This document shows positions 55,901 through 64,000 of a DNA stretch of 64,000 bases, piece after piece. The notes beneath the pieces are model-generated. The model was not told where the DNA came from. It ran no database searches and was given only the letters and a program-made list of their open reading frames with translations. The position numbers and the translations under genes are program-made. How positions within the stretch are numbered: the first letter of the stretch is position 1; each line of letters opens with the position of its first letter. Source of the stretch: Zingiber officinale (taxonomy: Eukaryota > Streptophyta > Magnoliopsida > Zingiberales > Zingiberaceae); assembly GCF_018446385.1 (NCBI RefSeq), contig NC_056000.1:48578722-48642721 (forward strand), read 5' to 3'.

Positions 55901-58337
55901 GATTTGGATAATCCACCCAACTTTATTCCTTGAGCATGTGTTTGTTTGTTCATGTAAGTGAATAGAAAGATTCACGATGGGGAGTTTTAACTTATATAAA
56001 GATAGATAAGAAACTTAGGTGAGAGGTGATGCATTGCATTCACCTTTCTCTATTTATTATCGTTTTTTATTCTTTTTTATTCTTCGTTCTCTAGTGGGAG
56101 ACTATCCTATAAGTGTTGTTCACAATCATTACCTTGTTGTAATTCCCAGGTTAGACTGTGGCTAACTGTTAGGTGAACTGCTGCTATGATTGATCTAAGA
56201 CAGCGCTACTATTGGGATGCTACATGACGCTTTTATCTTTTCATTGGTTTGCTACACATTTGTTATTTTGTACTTTATATTTATTAGAGATGTCTTGTCG
56301 TAAACTTCAATAGAGTTTCACTATTTTACACATTGTGTTACTTATTATTGTGCGTGTGTGACAATCATCTATGAAGTATTGTATTAAGACATGTTGCGAC
56401 CATGGGCGAGCGTCTCCACAGCCTGGTCCAATAGCCGAAACAAGAGTGTGTCCATAGAATTGTGTGGCTAAGAAGAGCTCACTCATGGCATGACAAAATA
56501 AATCATAAACAAAAGAAAATATTAATAATAGATAAAAATAACTTTAATACAAAAAATTATTATAAAAAACATCGACCAAATTCAGATTGAAAATAAGTTC
56601 TGCGCTATGAAAATTCATTTCAAACTATAAATGCATCAAAATTGAATATATGAATTGCAAGATGTATTTAATGCAGCCAGAATTGAGAATAGGAAGGAAA
56701 TGAAGAATTTGACTATATTGATGTCGCAAACTAATTTAGTTTTGTGTGAACTCACAAAGAAAAATGAAACCATATGAGGAATTTCAAAAAAGGACTATAC
56801 ACTATTTGGATCTGAAAATTGGAACTAAAAATGCATTAGGTACCTTCTGTAGAGAGTCCAGCTGATTTCCAGTACCTGAGCAGCATCTCTCCTTTAATTG
56901 GACATAAACAAAAGTATTGTAAATAAAAGGATCCTGAAAAATTTGAAAATACAATAAATTCGTTCACCTGCCATGTCAAGCCCAACAACACTGATCATGA
57001 AAGGTCTAGCTCCAAGTTTACACATACATTCAGCAATATTCCTTGCCACTCCTCCACTCGCATACTGAACCTGCATAGGCTTTCTACAAATTAGGAAGAA
57101 CCGAAGAACCAAGCATTTTTTTCAACTTGGATAAGAATAATGAACCACAATCAATTGAACAGCAAATTCTTGTTAGGTATAACAAAAGAAGAACTTAAGT
57201 ACACTATTTATCTTATGCAGCTTAGTGTTTTAGCTGTGGCAGCATGTCGGTACAAGATCTGGAGTAGGCAGCCAGTATCTAAGACTTTGACAGATAACTA
57301 TGCAACATGTTAAGACACAAATTATTAAATAAATCCCTCAACTATGAGTAAATCAATCCTTGCACAAAAACCTGTTGAAGCATGAATGAGTCGCAACAAA
57401 ATCAAATCCTGAGCTCAGCAAATCTGCAACTTTCCATAAACAACAACAACAATCACCAAGTCTTATCCCACTAGGTAGGGTCGGCAAAAAATCATACCCC
57501 ATCCATTCATTGAATATTTGTTATAGTTTTAATGCTGGCTGACAACCTAACGCAACCCTCCTCCTTTATTCAGGCTTGGGACGGACCATGACTAATTCGT
57601 GACGGGCAGAGTTTCCTCTACAACTTTCCATGTCAAAGATATATTCCCAGCTACATATTGTCCCAAATCATTCTTCATGATTGCACACCCATGACATTCT
57701 TCTATTAACAAATGCATTCATCAAATCAAAATGTAGATTTGTGATTTAACTTAAACCTAATAGTGCTCAAGCTGCTCTATAATCATGGGGTTGGAACAGA
57801 TGCAAAGATCTACTGCAGTGGAGTTGATTCGAAGGCAAATTACAATGTGACCAATGAAGTCAAAACTTACTACGATCAAAGCAAAGCAACATGCTGTGAG
57901 CATCCACCATTAAACAGTCAAACCTAACAAAACCAGAAGCTTTCTAGCATAAATATCAAATATATACCAACAAGCATGCGCCAAACAATTAGCACAAGCA
58001 TCAAATCTGGATCTAAATGGAAAATACCTCTCCAGGGTTAGTGGTTCGAGGAGCAAGATCATTATAAGGTTTGGCGTGGATGTCTAAAACCATGCCACCA
58101 ATTAAGACAGGAGAAGCACTGACAGAGTCTGATCCTGATGCAGTGATATTGAGTGGATTCTGAATGAAGAAAAGAACATACACCAAACAGAGAAACACAG
58201 ACCAAATTCATTAGAGGAAAATTAAGAACAAGTTTTTAAGATGATTTGCATACCTTAGTAAGATCTTGAGAGGCAGATTGAGGAGGGACGAGATGGCGAA
58301 CAAGGGAATCCAATCTCCTGTGTAAAGCACTCTCCAT
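43915..58337 (-). CDS. PUKI: pfkB-family kinase, probable peroxisomal pseudouridine kinase
   Basis: Nine coding exons: 58337-58254, 58159-58028, 57070-56968, 56891-56844, 50884-50787, 50687-50573, 44735-44653, 44563-44035 and 43961-43915. They total 1239 nt (412 residues). The family phosphorylates ribose-type sugars or nucleosides; the closest plant relative I recognise is the pseudouridine kinase acting with pseudouridine monophosphate glycosylase in peroxisomes. Landmarks: PTS2 nonapeptide RLDSLVRHL (residues 8-16), VLIGGMVLDI (strand one), SGGVARNIAECMCKLGA (pfkB signature 1, from 77), ICSAPVLLLDANL, VPVWFEPVSV-like IPVWFEPVSV, SPNEIELIAMAN, CLVVTLGQAG and NPTGAGDC (344-351; catalytic Asp350). 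The last exon is inferred from a GT-AG pair and gives GGAESILSGVKHLLV; without it the frame ends GLLPKT. All junctions are in frame. Introns 4 (5.96 kb) and 6 (5.84 kb) are swollen by mobile elements. Confidence 0.9.
45510..45668 (-). mobile_element. Au-type SINE, copy in kinase intron 6
   Basis: This is a tRNA-derived SINE on the minus strand: ggagcaacggtaaaattgtt (A-box region) leads to gttcaaattctgg (B-box-like), 'agcctcttgcaaaaaggcag', 'aaggctgcgtataatgaatc' and 'cccg...gtgcaccggg' near the tail. It is flanked by a perfect 17-bp direct repeat, ccc plus eight t plus ctcatt, at 45493-45509 and 45669-45685. Confidence 0.9.
47640..47990 (+). repeat. 57-bp tandem repeats within the solo LTR
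   Basis: The unit begins ggtgaaagacctagtgagtg with starts at about 47730, 47787, 47844 and 47901 (57-base period) and degenerate units on both sides. Each unit contrasts 'aagcTAGGca' with 'aagccAGGt' half-units. Confidence 0.9.
48330..48670 (+). repeat. TGGATCGATCCA palindrome array in the solo LTR
   Basis: About twelve occurrences of (c)tggatcgatc(c)a(g) or near variants lie within 340 bp, spaced roughly 15-35 bases and often in pairs with 'agtggatcgat' between. The related LTR at 13010 has an ATCGAT-cored array with different flanks at the matching place. Confidence 0.88.
51555..51755. mobile_element. Foldback MITE
   Basis: The arm acccttgtgccacacaccccgtgagcacctcaa (51560-51592, quoted in parts) is mirrored by 51715-51748 with few mismatches. 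The two are separated by an A/T-rich loop of about 120 bp. No coding is present. Confidence 0.75.
52100..53308 (+). pseudogene. Decayed gypsy pol 3' end
   Basis: There are multiple stops and no open frame. Just before the LTR, translations such as 'VVNHLSSKFEDQIF' and the pre-LTR purine tract gggggaaaa resemble the integrase/chromodomain tail and polypurine tract of Ty3/gypsy elements. The identification rests on short matches and position. Confidence 0.4.
53309..54704 (+). repeat. Probable 3' LTR of a gypsy remnant
   Basis: It begins TGTAATATACC directly after a gggggaaaa purine tract and ends ...cggggcttgaca, consistent with TG..CA termini. It contains three diverged copies of 'gggaccatccgtggtagagcgttctcc' (about 53940-54095). 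No 5' LTR was found in the window. Confidence 0.5.
54740..55180. repeat. Dispersed repeat of LTR/TRIM type
   Basis: The segment with 'caatgtgggactatatttgc', the two 'tcgggtcac..ttgacctgct' units and 'ctctgataccaattgaagga' is typical of dispersed plant repeats. I cannot set its ends or family. Confidence 0.4.
55201..55245 (+). mobile_element. Truncated SINE fragment
   Basis: The sequence ggagcattggcgcaacggta...gttgctttgtgacc is the A-box end of the Au-type SINE found at 45510 and 58672. The rest is missing. The fragment is bracketed by a 9-bp direct repeat aagtcaaaa (55192-55200 and 55246-55254), consistent with a very short insertion or a later internal deletion. Confidence 0.7.
55345..55506. 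mobile_element. Mutator-like MITE with 9-bp target duplication
   Basis: The 162-bp hairpin has arms 'gatcctctgga' ... 'ggtccctttgcatgcattgg' mirrored at the right end. It is flanked by a perfect 9-bp repeat ATTGGTTGG (55336-55344 and 55507-55515), the size made by Mutator-type transposases. Confidence 0.85.
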
Positions 58338-58671
58338 GTTGGATTGCTGGTCAAACTGATGGGTCAAATGGTCAATGGACCAGAATGAGAAGAACCATAC
58401 AAACAATGTCTAGTAAATTTCATAGCTCAAAATGTTTTCAGAACATAATGATCAAGTCTCAGTCTATATGTTCAAGAATATTATGTATTCCTAGTATCTC
58501 AAAAAAAAACATATATAGGGGAAATAGTGTAAGCAGGCAAACAAAATTAAGATATGTCTACTACACAAAGGGCATGCTCATGGAGCTTCACAGACAAAGA
58601 AGGCATGCTCCCATATCCTTTGGAAACTAAACTACACGTGCTGGAATTCTGCTCCATAATGAGGGATAAAA

Positions 58672-58833
58672 TAGAAGGGGAGTCTTGGCGCAACGGTAAA
58701 GTTGTTGCTATGTCACTGGTTCGAATCTTGGAAACAGCCTCTTGTAAAAAGCAGGATAAGGCTGCGTACAATGGATCCTTCCCCGGGACCTCGCATGATG
58801 GGAGCTTCGTGCACCGGGCTGCCCTATTTTTTT
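58672..58833 (+). mobile_element. Au-type SINE in the kinase promoter region
   Basis: This is an apparently full-length tRNA-derived SINE. Its parts are tcttggcgcaacggtaaag (A box), ggttcgaatc (B box), 'acagcctcttgtaaaaagca', 'ataaggctgcgtacaatgga', 'ccttccccggga', 'gtgcaccgggctgccc' and a terminal T run. A perfect 14-bp duplication aatgagggataaaa flanks it (58658-58671 and 58834-58847). It lies about 335 bp upstream of the kinase ATG, antisense to the gene. Confidence 0.95.
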
Positions 58834-59416
58834 AATGAGGGATAAAACAATGAGCTCTTCTTGGTTGTGAACAATTCTGTTAGCAGACCATGTCGTGTGT
58901 TGGCCATTAGATCATACCACAGAGACACCAGACCATGAGCGTTAAATGTCCTCATGCAGCATCATGGGCAAGCATAGATAACTGTCATACAAGCACCATA
59001 GTGGTACATGGCAATACAAATCTCCAAATACCATAGAAAGATAAATAATTCTAGCAAAGTCTATAATAGGCAATCTCTCAGAAATGGAAAAACAAACTGC
59101 AGAATAACAACAAGCAGAAAATTGTAGGAAATCTAAAAACGCCATGCAAAATTATAATCCCAATAGTATAAATATAGGACATTGGTATAGGAGATTCTAA
59201 CAAGAAGTCAAGCACGTAGATAGACAAGTGCAAAGTGAGAAAGGTGAATGCAAATACTCCATAATAGAATAAATCTATCAGCCTCTAATACATATGCAGG
59301 ATCCCTAACAAGTATCACTTATCTCTCAATGCTCATGCACCTGACTCTTATTCAACACAAGAAAATGGATAAGAAACCCAATCAGCCTAAAGGGCCTTTT
59401 TAGGGCAAAATACCAT

Positions 59417-59660
59417 TAAGGTAACATGATCCCCAGTTAGGCATTAGCAACCCTATTCATCACATGCCCACAACATTAACAAAGTCACATGGTCCTCAAT
59501 TAAGGATCAGTGACTTTATCTGTTACACACCCATAACATGAAGTTATGTAATTCCCAATTAGACATCAGCCTTAACCATCATATGCTCTATAATATGCCA
59601 ACAGTCATGTGATCCCCAGTTAAGTATTAGCAACCACCGACACATGCCCCCAAATAATGT
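59417..59660. repeat. Degenerate tandem repeat, about four units
   Basis: Four units of about 60 bases share the pattern 'catg(a/t)(t/c)(g/c)atcccca(g/a)tta(g)..catta(g)caacc...cacatgccc'. The identity between units is modest. Confidence 0.6.
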
Positions 59661-60464
59661 CCATAGGACTCAAGCTAAAAGCCCCTCAGTCAAATATGTC
59701 CAATATACATGTAAACAATCTCGGTATACTCTAACTAACATCCTGCACCATGTATAATTGGTATTCTACGACATGTTTGGTAAGAATATCACACAGCATG
59801 TCCAACAAAGTAGCCATCCACATAAATAATCTCTAAAATATAAAATAAGCATCAATATAATATCAGAACTCTAAGCATGTATCATCGATACAAGAGAGCA
59901 ACACAAAGCATGCATCATTACATAAACAATGTGCATAGTAAATGAGCTAAGCATTCTATAAACACAAAGAATACAAGGTACACATAAAGCAACACCAAGT
60001 AAATGAACTAAAAAGGTAAATAGAACCTACATCGAGTGCAGTTTCAACTAGATCATCTACCATCCATAACCCAAGGTTGAGCTCATACCGATGTCATCAA
60101 GGGTTTTTGGACAAACAAGGGCAACGATGCAGCTCATGACTTATCCACAATCTCTTAGGTTTGGCCAAAATCTCTCCTTTCTTCTTTAATGCCAATGGGT
60201 ACAAACACTAATCACCACTTCATGTTTGACACATACATCTCACACACCCTACTGCAAATCGATTAAAGAAGGCTGTGAATCCATCAAGTTGTACATGACG
60301 ATTTAGAGGGGGGAAATTTATCATCTACACGTTACAACAAACAATCATACCCTTTTTTTGGTTAGTCCCTTCAATAGACTAATTATCTCTTGGTTGATCC
60401 TCTAATTTGATAGACGTGCTACTAGCATGGGGGTGAGGATCCAACGTCAAACGGAGGATCATAC

Positions 60465-60985
60465 TTGCCAAGAACTCTTTTCAAAAACCTTCCTTCTCTA
60501 CAACTGTTAACCAAGCACGAAATCCCACGGATATTGGACGCACTAGTAATAATGAAAATCCTCGATGGTTACCTTCTCAGCACAAGAACTAATATTTCGC
60601 TACGAGATGCGAAGGAGAAATTGCGGTTCACAGTCGAGAAGGCCGCCGCCACTCTCGAAAGGAATAGCAGGCCGAGTATTCGATATTCAAGGATGAGCTC
60701 TACGGTACGGGCGCCTTCTTCTCACCGGATCTGGCAGGAAGGGACGCAGTTCTTATGTTATCCCGTTGGCGCACAGAGAAAGAGAAGCAGTGTCTCGCAG
60801 CGCTGCTCGCTCAACGGGCTCGGAAAGGCGTCACGCGAAAGAGGACGACACACTTCCGACTCAGTCCGCCCTTCTTCTGGCCCGCGAGGGTGGACCAGCT
60901 GGTTCTCGCCGGCGGAAGGGCTCGGCTCCGATCGTCGAGGTCCCGCGGTGGGATAGGCAGGAAGGAAGAGCGGTATGAGTGTGAC
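60465..60985 (+). other. Unidentified GC-rich island with open frames
   Basis: A sharp GC rise (60640-60975) stands in AT-rich surroundings. The plus-strand frame at 60465-60956 (163 codons) and an overlapping frame give no family I recognise. In the second frame, an acceptor-like tag at 60665-60667 is followed by QAEYSIFKDELYGTGAFFSP and then LMLSRWRTEKEKQCLAALLAQ, which looks more protein-like than the first. It may be the remnant of a gene's 5' exon or a captured gene fragment. A TATA-like ctataaaag lies at about 60991. No function is proposed. Confidence 0.35.
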
Positions 60986-61039
60986 TCGAACACTATAAAA
61001 GACCTATTTGTTTTGCCAGTAAATTATCATAAAAAAATA

Positions 61040-61720
61040 ATTTATTGAGTAAATAAAAGTATGAATGATAAAGAGCCGTAAAATTAAATTCATATTCATG
61101 TATTATCATACGTTTTACTATTTTATTAAAAATATTAATTTTAATAAAATCTAAAATAAAATTATGTTAATATTTTTTCATATAAAAAATATATATTATC
61201 ACATTTCTCTTTAATTCTATATCATAGAATTAGTAACACCATAAGTCAAAAAAAAAATCTATAAATTTAATATTTGACATAATACTCTATAAACAAACAA
61301 AATAAAAAATTATTCAACCACGTATCTAAAGTTTTTAAAATATCTAAATTACATATCTAAACAATAATTGATTTTGATCAAAATTAATAGATAAACCTAG
61401 ATAGATCAGAATAATATGAAACAAGATTATATATATGTTCATCTAGTCTTCCTGATTATATTTATACTCTCAAATATCAATTTAACACACTATGTGTTCG
61501 TCTAGTTCTCTTATTATATTCATACTTTCAAATACAATTTGGCATACTATATTAAGAATAGTAATTTTTTAAAAAAAATTGATCATTTTCTAAAAAATAA
61601 AAGAATAATCAATTTTTATAATGTAGCACAATTGTTATGGATGATGCACACATTAAAAGACTTTAACTTAGAATATAAAAATTCATATTAATAACATCAG
61701 CTCAATTAACTTAACTAAAA
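61040..61720. other. AT-rich stretch, probable decayed copia interior
   Basis: There is no readable frame. It lies immediately upstream of the RNase H remnant and may be eroded pol sequence. Confidence 0.4.
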
Positions 61721-61725
61721 ATTCA

Positions 61726-61914
61726 GTGCATCATTCAAGAACCAAACATATTGAAATAAAATATCAATTTATTAGAAATCATGTCACCAAAGGAGATATT
61801 GAACTCAACTATGTTGAGTCCAAGTCAAATTTAACTGACATTTTCACCAAACCACTACTTAAATTTGAATTCAGTAGTTTGCGAAGACAATTGGGAATGT
61901 GCACGATAGAATAG
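61726..61914 (+). pseudogene. C-terminal RNase H remnant of a Ty1/copia element
   Basis: The 62-residue frame MHHSRTKHIEIKYQFIRNHV...GDIELNYVESKSNLTDIFTKPL..FSSLRRQLGM is the canonical end of copia RNase H (SRTKHIxIxYHFIRxxV and ADIFTKPL). The upstream pol domains are missing or eroded. Reverse transcriptase and integrase are not detectable in the window. Confidence 0.88.
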
Positions 61915-63335
61915 GATTTTCCTTTGAAAATTTTCTAATAATTTACAAATTCTAGGAAAATCATTTACTTATGTTTTCATAAATTTTCCATTTTTCTAGT
62001 GTTGAAAAATTATTTTGGCCTTAGTCTAGATCAAACCCATTGAAAGCATGAACCTATAGATCTAAGAAACGAGCATCTCATAAACACATTAGGTCTATTA
62101 TGATTGTGTATTCATAAACATAGAATGACGTGAGATGCGTAGACTTCTTGCCTGAACTTTAGATGCTTATATTAGTGTATCAACATAAGTCTGGGTATAA
62201 AATACTAAAATATAGTGATCAAGCTAAGCAATTCTTCTTAGTAACAATGAGTTAGATCAAATCTTGCTTAACTTGACTAACCAAGCGAACACTCTATCCT
62301 TTGTATAGCTAGTTAGTAACTAACAGTTAGACATATTGAAAATTGACTAATCACTTTCTTGAATGTTATCAAATTAAGGGGGAGAAATTGTTTAGACAAT
62401 TTAAACATATTTTTTTAAAAAAAAAAATATTGACAAGATTACTTTGAAAAACTTCAAATGTTTTAAAAAATCTCTTTCAAAAATATTTTTAGAATGTTTT
62501 GAAAAATTATTCTGTGTGAATATTACTCTTAAAATATTAAAAAACTTAATTTGAAAATTTTCTTTATTATCTTTTACCTAAAAAATCTTTATTAGAAATT
62601 TTTCTTTGCAATTACTTTTAAAAAAGTTTTTTTAAAATCACTTTGAAATTGTTACTTAGAAAATTTTGTTTAACATTGTTTTGCCAAAGTTATTTTAAAA
62701 ATTTTTCAAACTTATAGAAGTTTTTGGAAAGCTTTACTTCAAAACATGCTTTTAAAAATAACCCTTTAAAAGTTTGCTTTAAACTTTCCTTAAAAATAAT
62801 ATTGATAAATGTCTCTTTAAACCTTCTTTTGAAAATCCTATTTAGAGAATTTTTCCTTAAATTACTTCTTAACTATCCAAGTTCTTTAAAAAGTCCTACT
62901 TAGAAAAATTTAAATCTTTGGAAATTAATTTGAAAAAAACTTAAAAATATTTTTGAAAAGTTATTACTTTTAAAAACTTACTTGTAAAATTTTTTAAAAT
63001 ATTTACTCCTCCTAAAATAAAGCTAAGTTTTTATTTAAAACCATCACTTTGCAATTCTTTTAAGTAGTTGTTTTTCAAAACCTTATTTTCTTTCAAAATT
63101 ACTTGACATATGTGTTTGAGGCTTGCTTAAAAACTAAGATTGCAAAATTCTTTTGCTCAAATTGCTACTTAGTTATTTATACTTTATGCATGTATTATTT
63201 GATGTATGCCAAAGGGGGAGGATAGTGGGTTAGGTTAGAAAAATCTACTTACTTTAAACATTTTATGCTTTATTCCCTTATTGTATTTTTTTCTAACTTT
63301 AACCCGAGTTGTCATTACATCAAAAAGAGGAAGAT
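61915..63335 (+). mobile_element. Post-pol region of the copia element with repeated purine tracts
   Basis: About 1.4 kb of AT-rich non-coding sequence lies between RNase H and the LTR. Purine-rich blocks at 62374-62384 (taagggggaga), 63210-63220 (aaagggggagg) and 63321-63334 (caaaaagaggaaga, next to the LTR) recall the multiple polypurine tracts described for Sireviruses. Confidence 0.6.
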
Positions 63336-64000
63336 TGTTGGTGCAGGTTGCACTAATAATTTAATTTTGATGTATGACAAATAGGTTAAAGTTACATGTG
63401 ATGTTTGACTAACATTTTCTACCAACTGTGCAGGAGTTGACTGTCTGAGGGACCTGACACCAAGCTGAAATCCAGCTAGGTCTGTGAGTCTGATAGTTGG
63501 TGGGAAGTCCGGATAGGTCCGCGGGGTCTGATATATGACAAGAAGTCCGGTTGGGTCCGCAGGACCTGACAATCGATCGAAGTCCAGTTGGGTCTGCGGA
63601 TTTGACAACTGGCGAGAAGACCTGGTAGGTCAGAGGCAAGTCAAGTGACTGCAAGTGGTAAGTGAAGGTAAGCAGCTAGAGCAGAGATCTAGTGAAGACG
63701 CATTTCCCGTTGAGGGAACTGTAGGTGTCAATCTAACTTAGGTCCATTTAGGAAGCGTAAGTTGAGATCTTGACTAGATTCTGATCTCAAAGATACATGA
63801 TTGAATTACTACCCTATCTGTTATGTTGTGCTAACTTTATTTTACAGGGTAGATATAATTTTTATTGCCATGACTAACCATTTCTTATAGGGAGAAGGAT
63901 GCTGAAAAAAAGGACTCAGAGCACCCGGACTCCTAGCGCCCGGAGCTGGTCAGGGTGCCCGGAGCAGGCTCGCCCAGTGGGTACCAAGGTGCCCAGGTGA
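63336..64000 (+). repeat. 3' LTR of the copia element, cut by the window edge
   Basis: It starts TGTTGGTGCAGGTTGCACTA right after the purine tract. The segment at 63400-63790 is a diverged reverse-complement match to 8340-8700, and 63920-63990 carries the same 'gcgcccgga' palindromic words as 8100-8220. The LTR end lies beyond the window. Confidence 0.8.

Larger units (their letters stand above)
50885..56843 (-). other. Intron 4 of the kinase gene
   Basis: The intron is 5.96 kb. It holds a 50-bp tandem duplication (50958-51057), a foldback MITE (51555-51755), a gypsy remnant with an LTR (about 52100-54704), a further dispersed repeat (54740-55180), a SINE fragment (55201-55245) and a Mutator-like MITE (55345-55506). 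The segment 55510-56843 has no recognised element. Confidence 0.7.
58338..60460. other. Upstream region of the kinase gene
   Basis: This region contains the SINE at 58672-58833, a degenerate tandem repeat at 59417-59660 and otherwise AT-moderate sequence without a supported gene. I could not identify a convincing core promoter; a first non-coding exon is possible. Confidence 0.5.

Noticed and set aside
58680-58735. Possible tRNA gene (A and B box present)
   Set aside because: No cloverleaf can be formed; the sequence continues as an Au-type SINE with a T-rich tail and target duplication.

Overview
The window looks like nuclear DNA of a flowering plant. It holds four interrupted genes with GT-AG introns and plant promoter motifs (telo-box, site II), embedded in dense LTR retrotransposons, MITEs and tRNA-derived Au-type SINEs. 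The GC-rich single-copy coding exon of the ARM gene and the style of the repeats suggest a monocot, possibly of the ginger/banana order. That is an impression, not a demonstrated placement.

Layout. From 1 to about 25.7 kb there is no host gene. This part is a stack of nested mobile elements: a degenerate LTR at 1.45 kb, a large foldback element (2.9-5.65 kb), several minus-strand copia-type LTRs (6.3-8.8 kb and 11.7-14.9 kb, the latter with a second solo LTR inside it), and a complete but pol-less gag-only LTR element (18385-22961) that sits inside a second foldback element. From 25.7 to 30.4 kb there are two compact minus-strand genes: an armadillo-repeat protein and ribosomal protein eS1 (RPS3a). 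From 32.9 to 43.0 kb lies the 13-exon gene for the large subunit of splicing factor U2AF, also on the minus strand. From 43.9 to 58.3 kb lies a 9-exon minus-strand pfkB sugar kinase, most like plant peroxisomal pseudouridine kinase. Its two large introns host a solo LTR, a gypsy remnant, MITEs and a SINE. From 58.6 to 64.0 kb there is a SINE in the kinase promoter, an unidentified GC-rich island, and the 3' end of a decayed copia (Sirevirus-like) element whose LTR runs off the window.

All four gene models were built by hand. Each keeps an open frame across every junction, and predicted exon lengths agree with the translated residue counts. The genes do not form a pathway: two serve RNA processing and translation, one is a probable ubiquitin-ligase-type or scaffold ARM protein, and one is a catabolic kinase.

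Most notable are: the kinase with a canonical N-terminal PTS2 and no recognisable C-terminal PTS1; the gag-only element whose two LTRs differ only by transitions and one C-tract length change; arrays of short palindromes with different cores in a comparable position of several related LTRs; and very clear nesting proven by perfect or near-perfect target-site duplications.
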